Counted from the stretch's first letter, positions 24,431-35,411 are shown. The stretch: 53,488 nt of DNA from Marinifilum sp. (GCA_020717845.1 DYDG01000002.1:1-53488); one strand, 5' to 3'. Numbers and translations: made by a program. Notes: generated by a model from the sequence alone, not told the origin.

Positions 24431-27400
24431 TTATTCCAGCGTTATATCCCCCAGATTTGTCAAGGAGGTATCAGCTGTTTTTTTACCACGTCCATCCTCA
24501 TTGCCGTCTACAACTACCTCAATGGTATCCCCTGATGTAGAATAGCTGAAGAGCCCGGTCATATCCAATTTGCGAATGGTATTAATATCAACACTCCAGG
24601 CACCACTTGAGTTTGTCCTCGTAGATGCCCAAGCAGATACCCCTGAATCGCCGGTTGCGTCTGTATCCCTTAGCCTGACATAGACCATGGCATCCTTAGA
24701 TACACCCCCGACTTTACCGGATACGATTTTGCTTCCAGCAGCACTGATTGCCCCACCCGTCTTAAAGCTATAATGCTTCTCATTATTATCATCTGTTGAG
24801 CCGCTGGTGATAATGTCATAGTAGTAGGTGGTATTTGGTGCTAAGCCACTAAGATTGACATAGTGTTTTGTTGTCTGGCTGCCCTCACCACGAATATCAT
24901 AGACAAGATTTGTCAAAACAGCACTATTTGTGCCATACCTCAGCCAGCTTGAGACATTATCCCATGTTGTATAAGATACAACAGCTGTATTACTGCCAAC
25001 GTTAGAAAGAGTGATACGATTTGGCGAATACAAACTTCCTTCATTAGCATACACAAAGTATCCCTTGCCAAGCGTAATATCAAATGTATCGGCAAACCCA
25101 TCAGGAAACCCATCAGTAAATATTGTTGTCAACCACTTACTGGCAAGATTATTCCATGATTGAATGACAGTGCATGTGCCGTCTTGATAACGAATATCCT
25201 TGCCAAGCAGATTGCTGCTTATGGTTCCTGCTGATGGCAATCCAAGCAGCCGACCACTCATGGTTCCTATTGGCAGTCCAATCAGATTCCAGCCAGGAAC
25301 AAATTGCAGCTGCTGTGTCTTAACCTGCACACCGCTAACCGTAAACACAGACGGACTCTCACAGTAGACAAAATACCCCTTGCCAATCTCGATAGTAAAC
25401 GTATCGCCAATGCCAACATCCACCTTTCTTGTCTTCCATGCCCCGCCCTGCCATGATTGAACAATGGTGCATTTCCCGCTCTGGATGTTTATAGCCGCAC
25501 CAAGGCTCTGGGATGTGTATTTGGTTGACGACTTCAGCGGCAGGGAATACAGGTTCCAGCCTTGAGACAACCTGGTAGATGTCGATAGTGTTGGGGCAGC
25601 GTTGGTTGTTATAGATAGCTTGTTTGACAGTCCAGACCAATTCCCTATCTCATCACAACTCTTCAGGTAAAAATAATAGGTTGTTGATGGCTGCAAATCA
25701 GTAATTGGTATGTTCTGGTTCTCGCCTGCCTTTATGGGCACTGGCTCACCATCGCACTGGCTATAGCTGTCAAACACAGCTACAGGTGAAACAGAACGGC
25801 GAATATCATAGACTGTTACTGTCCCCTTGCTACCATTATCACCTGGTGATGTCCATTCCAGGGTTATGGACGACTCTGTCTTTACTGTGCTTTTGAGTAT
25901 AACAGTAGCTGGCGGCCAGATATCACCTGGTGCAGCTGATGACGGGTTGGATTGCGAGCTCTCCTCGGTTCCATCAACAGCGGTAACCACATAACAATAG
26001 GTAATATCCTCATCCATGGTTATATCAACATAGCTTGTCTTTGTGCCCAGGATGGCAATCTTGGTATATGTCCCAGCGTTGATGCCCTCGCTTCGATAGA
26101 CATTATACCCCTTTGCCGCAGTAACTGCATTCCAGCTCAGGCTAACAGAGCCTGGATGACTCGTAGCCACAAGTCCATTTGGTGCAGTCAAAATTGCTGG
26201 TGCAGCCATGATAGTCAGGCTGCCCTTGGGTGAAGGCGTAACCTTTTTACCGGTAAATGAATCCTCGAAATTGATCCCGGTTGTGGTTATCAAGGTATAT
26301 GTGGGTGCTGCTGCCCTGACAATAGGGGGAGACTTAGATGCAGCCTTCTTTGAAGCTGCCTTTAACATTGGAGCTGATGATGTCGTCCCGGCTGGCGGAG
26401 TAATGGATACGGTTATCTTTACCTCTTTAACCGCACCAGGGGCAATATCACCAAGGTTATCCCAGATAACCGTGTCCCCCTCCTTACGGCAGAGTATAGA
26501 AGAGGATCCAAGTGTTACCCCGCTTCCAAGGGTAACCGTTCCCTTAGCCTTATTGGCAATATTGTCACCCTCATTAGAAAGGGTTATCCGCAGTTCAACA
26601 TCGTTTTTCTCACCCATAATCAATTCCTTGGTTAATACCTGATTAAAACCACGTCTTACCCCATCAAGGATATAGCCCATCTCAACCCTTGGACCATGGG
26701 CAACCACGCTCTGAGATGTACTGGCAGATGTACCGATATTACTAAAGTGATCTGTATACTCAACATTTGCCCCGCTGTTAACCATCTTCATCCCGCTTGT
26801 TCCCACAGCTGTCTCAGACTTTACCACCACATAGAATGTCTTTGTCTCTGTGCCATCATATGTCCAGGGCACAGTGGTCGCCGTTGCCTTTGGGTCAGTG
26901 ATGCTGGACATCTTAAAGGTTACATTCGAACCAACCTGTGTAGTGCTGATATCTCTGCCTGCCCCTAAACCATCAAAGTATACAGAGGCACTTGTCCCTC
27001 GCGGATACTGGTCAATATCCCAGCCCATCTGGCCAATAAATGTCTCCTTCTCCGACTCTGTCATCAGCTTTGCCTTTTCAACCTGGACAAAATCAGGAAA
27101 ACCATCCTTAAGTGTAACAATATTTGCCTTGCCATAGGTAGTGGTTATCTTGCCTTGATCATCATATACCCCTATCCATGCCTCAGGGATGATGCTTTTT
27201 GTCGTATTCTCTGAAAGGTTGCGGAATTCAGTGAGTTTGCCGCCAGGGTCTGTGCAGCTAAGCTTGAACTTTATCGGATGCACCTTACCCTTAGCCTCGT
27301 CAGGAATATTATTAGTTGTTATCTTGAAATAGAGAACCCCCTTCCATGACTCATAGATAGCTGGATTCTCTGTTTGTGAGGCAAGCAAATAGACCAGATC

Positions 27401-30400
27401 ACCGTGAATAGGCGGAATGGTGTTCCATAACACATCCTGAGAAATGCTCATCCATCCTGGAACAGTAGAAGCATCTGGCTCTATCTTTACATCTGTAAGG
27501 TGATATGCTTTACCATCAAAATCCCCTAAGTTATTGCAAACCTCTATACGCACCATCGTGCTCTCACCAGAGTGCAGCCTTGAACTATAGAGATTCTCAT
27601 TCTCCCTGCCGCCAACAAATATGGTTGATGCCAGCCCGCCAAACCCATAGCTCCGTAAGTACGGATCCATCTCAAACTGTCGCGGCTCATACGGGTCCTC
27701 AACCTTGATGATATGGTAGATGGTATCGCCATAGTTGCCAATATTCACTGGTGCCACCTTTTTGGTAACCTCAACATTGTTGCCTATACCAAAGACACCT
27801 TGAACATGGGCATTGAATATCTGGTACTGGTTTGGTCCAGCCTTTGGGGTATGATAGACATACTCAGTCCCATCGTTGACCTTCATAAACCCTTCACGGT
27901 GCACATCAGGATAGGTAGTCATGGTAGCATAGACATTAATCTGCTCACGCTTGCCAGCATCTAACCTCTGTTGAAACTGGAGAACATGAAACATATCTGT
28001 ATCAAACTCCTTGACAAGCTGAGTAGGATTGCCAATCTTCTGCAAGTCATCACAACTCCAGTGTCCTCCATACTCAATGTTATACCCAAGCCCCTTGAAA
28101 ACCGAGCAGGTGATAACATTCTGATCCCGATTAAGGTTATAGATATCAGCTGGTTTAACTACATCCGGGAATTCTGTGGAGATATTGCCTGTCTTGATAA
28201 CTAAATGCAGTTTTGCCTTTTTGGTAATATCATACTCAAGGAAGAGTTTTTCATTAGTATCCCAAATGTCATTATTATTCGTATCTTCAAACAACTCAAA
28301 GGTATCATTAACCTCTGGATGCAGCTTGACTGTGGGGAAAAAGTCTGATACCTTAGCATACTGTGGATCCATTGTCCGAAGCGTAGCAGTATGCGGCCTG
28401 TTCCAGATGTCCTGATAGGTAAGCATAGGAATATCAGCCGGGTCTGTTACCCTTGGGGCATATGCCCCGGAGGATGCAAGAAGCTCACGATATGGGATTG
28501 GGTCACCACCAAGCAGGATCATAAACCCGAGTGCCGGGGCATCCATGATTACCTTGCCATTAACCACATAATTATCCGGGATATTGGGCAGGGTCTTCAT
28601 AAGAATGGTTCTGGCATACTCAACCCCGTCTGGCGGCAGCTCAATCGCTCGTATCCCATACCGGATAGCCGGCTCAAGGTAGTCATAACCCTGAATGGTA
28701 GCCCCATCTGTTCCCTTAGCCAGACTGGGCCAGGTGAGTTGATAGGCAGGCAGGATAATATCGCCAGTCTCTGTTTTCTGAATAAGCGGGACATTATGCT
28801 CTGGTCCCCATACTGCGGACTTATACCTGTCTGGAACAACAATATCTGTACTACTCCCCTCTGGCTGCTCAAAGACATAGGTTGTCTTCCCATCCCAATC
28901 ATTGATATTAAACCGCCTCTTTATATCATTCTCTGCCTCTGCTGGAAGCGGGTATTTACCATCCTGGAAAAAGTAGGCCTCATTCTGTATCCAGATAGAG
29001 TGATTATTGCCATTGTTGGTGTTCCAGACCGCAGATGGGATGCGACGATAGTTTGTCGGGTCAATGGCTGGTGAGACAAGTGCTACTAAGTCCTGGATAT
29101 ACACCTTTCTTGCCTCTGTATCCTCCTTGTTTTCAATAGGAAACTTCACATCAAAATGTGTGCCTGCACCAGAGACACCATAAACAGACTGCTTTTCCAG
29201 GGCACGGTCGCCAACAAGCCTGGCTGCCATCTGTGCCCGCATCTTTACCGGCAGGGCATAAACAGTTATTTTCTCGTCCCCTTCAGTATAAACAGCCTTT
29301 GTCTCACAGACCACTGCCTCACCCTTTTTCAAGGCATTTGCCTCGGTAAAGACCGTGTAGCAGAAGGTCAGCCTGCCTTGCAACATTTGATCAAATGTCC
29401 AGCTAAGGATAGTGGTGCCGTCTGTCCCTATTGTCTGTGTAGCCTGCGGGGTTACATTTGAATTGTCTGTTATCTTGAACCCCTTCTGGACAACAGAGAT
29501 AACCTCAACACTATTAAGTGTTGTATTCCAGAAATTAGAAAAGCTAACGCTTACATTTACCGGCACATCCGCCTCTAAGCCCGGGATAACATCCCTTTCA
29601 ACCTCTTCATTGAATTTTTGCACACCATCACAGGCAAGGCCTGCCTTCTGGCTCATTGCCCAGAGCACTGGATTAAGGGCTAAGGGATAGTATTCCCGCT
29701 TATCTGACGGGTGACCGTTCATGAGAATGACCTGTCCACGATTTTTTTCAACAGTTACAATAGCTGGCGGATTGCCAGAGACATTGGTATACCTGGCAAC
29801 CGTTGTCTGCCCTTCCTTGTCTTTAAGCATAGGGTCATCAAGAACATACATATTATTACTCAATCTGGCAAAAACAACCGGGGAGCTGTCATCCAGAATA
29901 CTCATCTGTCCAATGCTGTCTGGGATGCTTACCCTTGTGTTTAGGTCAACCGTGCCTGTGCCAACCAACCCAGCCATCTCAGCAATATAGTTTGACTCAC
30001 CCTGGCTGTATAAAAACCCGCCTGCCTCGACAAATGACCTGAGATTAGTTAACCCGCCAGCTGTAATCGCTCCACGAATTGCATCCATATATCCCTTTTT
30101 TACTGCCGGAAAGATAACCATGTCATAGTTACTCAACGCTCCGCCTGCTATCCCTGCCTCATCAATGCTTGTAAATTTCTGAGCATCCCAGAGGTACATC
30201 CTGAAAAGCCTTTCAAAGTAGCCCTCTTCCCAGGTAATCGGCTGTCCATAGGTATCCTTGACCCCACTGTAAAAAACAGCAACCCTGACCTTTTGTAAGG
30301 AATATGACTTCGTTACCCCGAGAACATTTCCCATACCAACACCCGGCTCACTGACAACAAGATCAAAGCCGGTAAGTGTCCCTACAGCGGTTAAGGTAGA

Positions 30401-33073
30401 AAAGGTTGTCCCACTGCCAGTGGAAAACTCTGAGATGAACGTGCCTCGCAGATAATTTTTCCCATCATACGGCAAGGCATTGCTTGCTGTCCAGGCAACA
30501 GAGCCGCCATTCTTCACATGCTCAAAAATAGCCTTGTAAGCATTCCTTAATTGATCAAGCTCAAGTGGTGAAGTAACAGGATTTGCCTGTTGTCCACCCA
30601 TAGGAATGATCACGCTCTGCGGTAAAAATTGATAGCCCATGCCAAGCGGCTCACCGGTTATTTCCATAGAATAATCGCTGGGATAGTTGTTGGTATTATA
30701 GGCACGAACAGCGATGTAATATTTTGTCCCATTATCAAGACCGGTCAGGGTATAGGTGCAGGCATTACCAGCGTCAACAGGCTGATTGTATGCCTGTTTA
30801 TTAGCTGTAGCCGCACAGGAGATTGTGCCATAATAGACCAAATATCCGCCAACATCAGGGACATTGGTTGGACTCCAACTGAAAATAAGCTGTGAATCCA
30901 TGGCAATGGCTGACAGATTGCCTGGCGGGGCAGGAAATTGTCCAGTAGTAATGCCATAAATACAGTTAGAAAGTGGTGAAAGGTTTCCGGCATCGTCTAT
31001 TGCCTTTAGGGCAAGATAGTATTTGGTGTTAAAGTTTAAGCCAGTGACAGTCCATGTCTGACCACTACCGCCTGCCAAAGGTTGAGGCTCACCAAAAACC
31101 TCTTGACACGATGACCAGCTTGCCTCAGTGATAGGCGAGGTTGAATAGCGAATATCATAGGCTGTAATTGTCCCGCGACTGCCATTATCCCCGGGTGCCT
31201 TCCATGAAATATCAATGGTGCTGGCTGAGACAGTCCCTGCCTTAAGGTCAGTGATATTCCCTGGCATAAGCCTGTCTATGGAGACAATGTTAGACAGCCC
31301 GGAAAAGTTTTTCTCCTCATCCATGGTTTTTATCCCAAAATAGTATTCGTCAGCATTCAAGGAAAGCCCGGAGACAATGGTTACCTGAGCCTGCCCTTCT
31401 TTGGACGGCATAGGTGCATTTGGCACAGATTTAGCATATGCCCAGTTTGCCTCAATTATAGTGGATGTTGAGTATCTAATATCATAGGTGTCTGCATGAC
31501 CTACTGCATCCCTGTGCCAGGTAAATGTACCGTCATCACCCGGCGATGTCCAAACAAGCATCAATGAATTACTGGTTGGGTTAACAATGCCCAGGTCAGT
31601 GATGGTTCCTGGCGAGGTCATGTCCTTTGTCCTGCCAGAGGCGACACTACCACCACTTGGAAAAAGGTTAGACATAGGAGAGGATGAGACACCATCTGAT
31701 GCCTTTAAGGCAAAGTAGTACTGTGTTTCCGGCTGGATGGTGCGGCTGCCAAATGGCTTCTTGAGATCACCATCAGCGATGACAACCATGTGCTCCCTTC
31801 CACCTGCCTCAGACGGGGTTGGGATAATGCCGGGGACGGTCAGGCATGAGTCAAAATTCCCCTCAGTAATAAAAGAGGTTGAATATTTTATGGTATAACT
31901 GCCGGCAATGCCCCCTGCTCCATCGCCGCCCGGTGCTGTCCAGTTTAGTATCATGCTATGATCCGTTGGGTCCATGGCATACCATGTCCCCTCCCATTTA
32001 TACTTGCTGTCAAGGTCTGTAACCTGAGATGGGGCAATGTTGGAGAGAAAGACAGAGGTGGATACTGCCGGAGAGTATTCTGGATAGGATGTAGTGGTCC
32101 CCTGTGTCATGGTCCCCTGATCCTTATAGCAAAAGACAGCGTAATGATAGGTCTCATTAAGCGTAAGGTTGTAGTTGTCCACATGCTCATCCTGCCAGAC
32201 ATTATAGCTGGTTGCCGTAGCATTGTAGATAACCGTAGCTGAACCAATCTTATCACCAACCGTATATGTTGCACCAGTAGTCGGTGTAGCCATGATTTTT
32301 ACTGTATCTCGCAGGATAAGCACACCCTTAAGACAACCTACTGGCGGGTTTTTCCACTTCAATCGGATGCTGTCATTGTTTGACTGGGCAGAAAGGTCTG
32401 TTACTGGATTAATGTTCCAATCTTTAAGGTCAAACCCAAAGGTAACCTTTGCCTTTGCCGGCAGCCTTACGTGAAACATGTCCGCCAATTGAAGGTCAAT
32501 GGTATATGTCCCTGGGGTAAGGTTGTTAAAGGTATATTCTGTATCATTGTGGAAAAATCCCATCCACGGCTCCTGCTTGGTCTGGCTGCCAACCAATGTC
32601 TCCTTCCAGAGTACAACAATAATACTCCCCTCAGCCACCTTATCCTCTCCCTCTCCAGTGGCAGTTAAAGAAAAGTCCTGCACATCGAATTTAGCGGTTA
32701 CCGTGCCATTACTTTTTGTTTGTGTTCCTGGTGTTGGCCAGATAATGCTCAAGCTTGGCACACGTTTACTGGCGGTGAAGCTGACATCAGTGATACTGGC
32801 ATTACTTATGGTACGAGTAGCTGAGCCGGGTGTAAACTTTAAGCCCGACTGCTCCGGGATGATAGTATATGTGCCGGCATTCAATCCGGTAAACTTGAAT
32901 GAGCCAGCAGAATTGGTAAGCACTGCCTTAGAGGCAGCACCAGACAGAGACACGGTGATACTTCCCACAGCAACACCGCCTGTAATCGTGCCACTAATCT
33001 CGTATGCCCAGACAGGCACACAAGCAACAAAATACAACAACGATAGAACCATAACCCTTTTGATAATGTTCAT
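24431..33073 (-). CDS. Giant secreted protein with fibronectin type III domains
   Basis: A 2880-residue exported protein. Signal peptide at 1-24 (ending VWA). Order of parts: a carboxypeptidase-regulatory-like beta domain (25-100, SGTITGG); about five fibronectin type III domains (about 220-810, each with LKWxxP or WTSPGDDG and TKYYxAxKA patterns); a region about 950-1110 resembling a ThuA/glutamine-amidotransferase-like fold; a long central part with DUF11-like beta domains (near 2200-2290); two more type III domains (about 2370-2560); two GWNL...GKGYFVY repeats (about 2575-2720); a metallophosphatase-type Fn3; and a terminal beta domain. It is probably a surface or matrix adhesin. No LPXTG, Por or PEP-CTERM sorting tail is visible. 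A consensus promoter lies upstream and GGAGGG precedes ATG. Confidence 0.85.
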   Translation of the reverse strand: MNIIKRVMVLSLLYFVACVPVWAYEISGTITGGVAVGSITVSLSGAASKAVLTNSAGSFKFTGLNAGTYTIIPEQSGLKFTPGSATRTISNASITDVSFTASKRVPSLSIIWPTPGTQTKSNGTVTAKFDVQDFSLTATGEGEDKVAEGSIIVVLWKETLVGSQTKQEPWMGFFHNDTEYTFNNLTPGTYTIDLQLADMFHVRLPAKAKVTFGFDLKDWNINPVTDLSAQSNNDSIRLKWKNPPVGCLKGVLILRDTVKIMATPTTGATYTVGDKIGSATVIYNATATSYNVWQDEHVDNYNLTLNETYHYAVFCYKDQGTMTQGTTTSYPEYSPAVSTSVFLSNIAPSQVTDLDSKYKWEGTWYAMDPTDHSMILNWTAPGGDGAGGIAGSYTIKYSTSFITEGNFDSCLTVPGIIPTPSEAGGREHMVVIADGDLKKPFGSRTIQPETQYYFALKASDGVSSSPMSNLFPSGGSVASGRTKDMTSPGTITDLGIVNPTSNSLMLVWTSPGDDGTFTWHRDAVGHADTYDIRYSTSTIIEANWAYAKSVPNAPMPSKEGQAQVTIVSGLSLNADEYYFGIKTMDEEKNFSGLSNIVSIDRLMPGNITDLKAGTVSASTIDISWKAPGDNGSRGTITAYDIRYSTSPITEASWSSCQEVFGEPQPLAGGSGQTWTVTGLNFNTKYYLALKAIDDAGNLSPLSNCIYGITTGQFPAPPGNLSAIAMDSQLIFSWSPTNVPDVGGYLVYYGTISCAATANKQAYNQPVDAGNACTYTLTGLDNGTKYYIAVRAYNTNNYPSDYSMEITGEPLGMGYQFLPQSVIIPMGGQQANPVTSPLELDQLRNAYKAIFEHVKNGGSVAWTASNALPYDGKNYLRGTFISEFSTGSGTTFSTLTAVGTLTGFDLVVSEPGVGMGNVLGVTKSYSLQKVRVAVFYSGVKDTYGQPITWEEGYFERLFRMYLWDAQKFTSIDEAGIAGGALSNYDMVIFPAVKKGYMDAIRGAITAGGLTNLRSFVEAGGFLYSQGESNYIAEMAGLVGTGTVDLNTRVSIPDSIGQMSILDDSSPVVFARLSNNMYVLDDPMLKDKEGQTTVARYTNVSGNPPAIVTVEKNRGQVILMNGHPSDKREYYPLALNPVLWAMSQKAGLACDGVQKFNEEVERDVIPGLEADVPVNVSVSFSNFWNTTLNSVEVISVVQKGFKITDNSNVTPQATQTIGTDGTTILSWTFDQMLQGRLTFCYTVFTEANALKKGEAVVCETKAVYTEGDEKITVYALPVKMRAQMAARLVGDRALEKQSVYGVSGAGTHFDVKFPIENKEDTEARKVYIQDLVALVSPAIDPTNYRRIPSAVWNTNNGNNHSIWIQNEAYFFQDGKYPLPAEAENDIKRRFNINDWDGKTTYVFEQPEGSSTDIVVPDRYKSAVWGPEHNVPLIQKTETGDIILPAYQLTWPSLAKGTDGATIQGYDYLEPAIRYGIRAIELPPDGVEYARTILMKTLPNIPDNYVVNGKVIMDAPALGFMILLGGDPIPYRELLASSGAYAPRVTDPADIPMLTYQDIWNRPHTATLRTMDPQYAKVSDFFPTVKLHPEVNDTFELFEDTNNNDIWDTNEKLFLEYDITKKAKLHLVIKTGNISTEFPDVVKPADIYNLNRDQNVITCSVFKGLGYNIEYGGHWSCDDLQKIGNPTQLVKEFDTDMFHVLQFQQRLDAGKREQINVYATMTTYPDVHREGFMKVNDGTEYVYHTPKAGPNQYQIFNAHVQGVFGIGNNVEVTKKVAPVNIGNYGDTIYHIIKVEDPYEPRQFEMDPYLRSYGFGGLASTIFVGGRENENLYSSRLHSGESTMVRIEVCNNLGDFDGKAYHLTDVKIEPDASTVPGWMSISQDVLWNTIPPIHGDLVYLLASQTENPAIYESWKGVLYFKITTNNIPDEAKGKVHPIKFKLSCTDPGGKLTEFRNLSENTTKSIIPEAWIGVYDDQGKITTTYGKANIVTLKDGFPDFVQVEKAKLMTESEKETFIGQMGWDIDQYPRGTSASVYFDGLGAGRDISTTQVGSNVTFKMSSITDPKATATTVPWTYDGTETKTFYVVVKSETAVGTSGMKMVNSGANVEYTDHFSNIGTSASTSQSVVAHGPRVEMGYILDGVRRGFNQVLTKELIMGEKNDVELRITLSNEGDNIANKAKGTVTLGSGVTLGSSSILCRKEGDTVIWDNLGDIAPGAVKEVKITVSITPPAGTTSSAPMLKAASKKAASKSPPIVRAAAPTYTLITTTGINFEDSFTGKKVTPSPKGSLTIMAAPAILTAPNGLVATSHPGSVSLSWNAVTAAKGYNVYRSEGINAGTYTKIAILGTKTSYVDITMDEDITYCYVVTAVDGTEESSQSNPSSAAPGDIWPPATVILKSTVKTESSITLEWTSPGDNGSKGTVTVYDIRRSVSPVAVFDSYSQCDGEPVPIKAGENQNIPITDLQPSTTYYFYLKSCDEIGNWSGLSNKLSITTNAAPTLSTSTRLSQGWNLYSLPLKSSTKYTSQSLGAAINIQSGKCTIVQSWQGGAWKTRKVDVGIGDTFTIEIGKGYFVYCESPSVFTVSGVQVKTQQLQFVPGWNLIGLPIGTMSGRLLGLPSAGTISSNLLGKDIRYQDGTCTVIQSWNNLASKWLTTIFTDGFPDGFADTFDITLGKGYFVYANEGSLYSPNRITLSNVGSNTAVVSYTTWDNVSSWLRYGTNSAVLTNLVYDIRGEGSQTTKHYVNLSGLAPNTTYYYDIITSGSTDDNNEKHYSFKTGGAISAAGSKIVSGKVGGVSKDAMVYVRLRDTDATGDSGVSAWASTRTNSSGAWSVDINTIRKLDMTGLFSYSTSGDTIEVVVDGNEDGRGKKTADTSLTNLGDITLE

Positions 33074-33245
33074 AACATAGCCCTCCTTGTGAATTTTGAA
33101 TGATTTTCGTGAAATGGCTGCGAAGAAGCTGCGAAGAAGCGAATTTTTGCGATTTTTTTTGCTCGCAAGGGTAGTCTCTCACATCCCTTTTTCTCCTCCA
33201 GAGATAAAGAAGAGAAAAGAGATGATAATTGAAGACTATACTATT

Positions 33246-33274
33246 ATAATAACACTTAATTTGAGAAATGTCAA
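33246..33274 (-). promoter_or_regulatory. Sigma70-type promoter for the giant surface protein
   Basis: Minus strand: TTGACA (33274-33269), 17-base spacer, TATTAT (33251-33246), with a second TATAAT-like hexamer just after. The leader to the ATG at 33073 is about 165 bases, and contains a repeated GCTTCTTCGCAG that could fold. The rest of the 33074-33366 gap shows nothing else. Confidence 0.75.
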
Positions 33275-33366
33275 GAAAAAATAAGGCAAAAGCAGGACAA
33301 AAGAAATTGGTTGGTCATTAACAGGGCAACCTGTCTTCTGCTTCAAAGCTACGTTTTCTCATCTTC

Positions 33367-33966
33367 TCATCCCTTTGAATTCATGTTCATTGCAGCCACC
33401 ACGCCAGCAGTAAGAATAGTGGCTACTGTTGTTGCGATTAGCTCAATGCTCTGAGTAATCTTTAGTTTTTCATCCTCTTCAAACCTTGACAGAACAAACT
33501 CAGCCATATCCGTCCCTTCTGGTGAAGAGCCAATTCCTATTCGTATTCTTGGAAATTCTTTGGTTCCAAGGCAATCAATTATTGATTGCACCCCATTATG
33601 TCCGCCAGAGCTCCCCTGCTGACGAACACGGATCTTTCCAACAGGAAGGCTGACATCATCATGGATAATTATTATTTGCGATAAAGGAACACGATACCGC
33701 TTACACAGTTCAACAACAGCCCTGCCGCTCAGATTCATAAATGTATCTGGCTTAGCCAGGACAACATCCTTTTCTTCGATAGTTCCTTCCCCTATCATTG
33801 CCTGGCATTTATTTTGTCCAGGCTTAATGTTGTGCAGCCTACAAAGATAATCTATGACCATAAATCCTACATTATGTCTGGTCTGATTATATTTTTGGCC
33901 AGGGTTGCCAAGTCCAACAATAATCCATTTGTCTATCGAAGTTTTATGTATTCGTGGAAATATCAT
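33367..33966 (-). CDS. pth: Peptidyl-tRNA hydrolase
   Basis: Releases peptides from peptidyl-tRNA that drops off ribosomes. The start motif WIIVGLGNPGQKY, the catalytic-histidine motif NQTRHNVGF, and the conserved DDVSLPVGKIRVR and GSSGGHNGV segments are all present. About 199 residues from the ATG at 33966 (MIFPRIHKTS), slightly longer than usual at the N-terminus. The frame is open to 34038, but the longer start would overlap the AAA remnant upstream, so the shorter start is preferred. The ribosome site is weak (AGGA about 11 bases upstream). It lies downstream of the restriction-modification operon on the same strand. Confidence 0.93.
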   Translation of the reverse strand: MIFPRIHKTSIDKWIIVGLGNPGQKYNQTRHNVGFMVIDYLCRLHNIKPGQNKCQAMIGEGTIEEKDVVLAKPDTFMNLSGRAVVELCKRYRVPLSQIIIIHDDVSLPVGKIRVRQQGSSGGHNGVQSIIDCLGTKEFPRIRIGIGSSPEGTDMAEFVLSRFEEDEKLKITQSIELIATTVATILTAGVVAAMNMNSKG

Positions 33967-33982
33967 CCGAAAATCCGTCCTG

Positions 33983-34593
33983 TTAGAAATAGGCTGTTTT
34001 ATCCAAAGTTTTTTCAAATTCATCTCTAAATCTTTCAACTATATCTTCATTTTCTTTTTTCCATCGGTTAAACAATTTCGAACATCCGCTTCCCCAATAT
34101 TGTGCTTGGAACATAAACCATTTTTTCATTATTTCTCTATTATCACTAATATTTGCCAAATTCCTAAAACAAACTTGTTGAGTGTATTGTCCTGTTCCAC
34201 CCCAGAAAGGATCGTTTGCAGGTAAATCTCTCAAAAATTCATAAAAAATGTCTTCTGTCCTTTTACCTCCGGGTAACAAAAGAACTCGAGGAATATTGCA
34301 CGGACAATATCCCCATTATCTAATTCAACAGAGTACTTATGTTCTCCTGTTTTATCATTGTTTGGATAAGAAAATCTGAATACTTCCGAAAACTTAATTT
34401 CAAATGGTTTATCACTTATTGTCTTAATATTCTTCCCTTTTTCTCTAAAACTAAAGATATTTCCAGCAAGTCCTAAAATAGATGATTTCCCAGTACCATT
34501 CTGTCCTGCAATTGCAGTTATTAATTTCCCAAATTTTATCTCAATGTTTTCTATGTGCCTAAACTTTTCAATTTTCAATGTATTAATTTTCAT
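33983..34593 (-). pseudogene. Broken AAA ATPase of the restriction-modification operon
   Basis: Two overlapping frames make one degraded gene. The first (34593-34231) starts MKINTLKIEKFRHIENI and has a perfect Walker A (AGQNGTGKSSILG). The second (about 34300-33983) has RVLLLPGGKRTEDIFYEFL, a Trp-rich WGGTGQYT segment and a lysine-rich end. The switch needs a one-base gain or two-base loss near 34293-34298 (ATATT). Even when joined, about 200 residues remain, without a visible Walker B or signature motif, whereas related AAA proteins (SMC/RecF-like) are several hundred residues long. The middle of the gene therefore appears deleted. It overlaps nothing but starts 6 bases after the D12 methylase stop, so it belonged to that operon. 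Confidence 0.7.
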
Positions 34594-34598
34594 AATAA

Positions 34599-35411
34599 TT
34601 ACTTCTCCACAATATCATAATTTGCAATCAACAATTCTTTCCCCTTTTGTGCTGTTTGCTGTTTATAATTGTTCATTCCGTATTGCAATTCCCACTCAAC
34701 CTGATAAAAGTCTCTAAATAATGTTCGGATATATTCATTATTATCATAGGTTATTAACCATTTATGTTTACATTGCTTGAGATTTTCAAAAAATATTTTG
34801 TGATCAAACCCTACATGAAGACACCCCTTTTTCCCATATAACCTTGACTGAGTAGTTGAATAATATGGTGGGTCCAAAAAAATAAACACATTTTCTCCAT
34901 TTCTATATAAAAGCTCAGTATAATCTTTTGGGCTGAATTCTATATGTTTAACAATATTGTAAGCGTTTTCTAATCGCTCAATTGAAGACAGTGTAAATCG
35001 TTTTTCAAATGCTTGTTCTGAATATCCTCCACTATCTACAACACCAGAAAATGTAATTCTGTTTAGTACAAAAAAATCAATTGCTCGCTGAAAATCTGAT
35101 AATGCCTGCTTTCGTTTAGCAATAAGTTCTTGAAATAATTCTCTTCCATTGACATATTCTTTTTTTACTCGGAGGATTTCTTTGATTAAATTATCCTTAT
35201 TTGATTGTAATTCCTTCCAAAAACAATATAAGTCATAATTTGCATCACTTGCATAATACCGAGTAGATGATTTTTTTTGAACACAATAAAATGAAAATGA
35301 CCCTCCTCCAAAAAACGGTTCTCTCAACTCTTCATATTGAGGAATGAAAGCAGAAAGATAGCCTACTGCCCTGGATTTTCCTCCTGGATAACGCAAAGGA
35401 CTCTTAATCAT
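34599..35411 (-). CDS. D12-class DNA adenine N6-methyltransferase
   Basis: About 270 residues of the Dam/DpnM (D12) family. Motif X/I: SPLRYPGGKSRAVGYL and REPFFGGGSFSF bind S-adenosylmethionine; the catalytic motif is FIFLDPPYYST; YDNNEYI follows. It methylates adenine N6 in a short site; the recognition sequence is not readable. The ATG at 35411 overlaps the stop of the nuclease gene by 8 bases (ATGATTAA) and has AGAGGAAAAAAG just before it; the longer GTG start at 35426 is less likely. Together with the nuclease and a second methyltransferase this resembles DpnII/MboI-like operons, which carry two methylases. Confidence 0.92.
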   Translation of the reverse strand: MIKSPLRYPGGKSRAVGYLSAFIPQYEELREPFFGGGSFSFYCVQKKSSTRYYASDANYDLYCFWKELQSNKDNLIKEILRVKKEYVNGRELFQELIAKRKQALSDFQRAIDFFVLNRITFSGVVDSGGYSEQAFEKRFTLSSIERLENAYNIVKHIEFSPKDYTELLYRNGENVFIFLDPPYYSTTQSRLYGKKGCLHVGFDHKIFFENLKQCKHKWLITYDNNEYIRTLFRDFYQVEWELQYGMNNYKQQTAQKGKELLIANYDIVEK

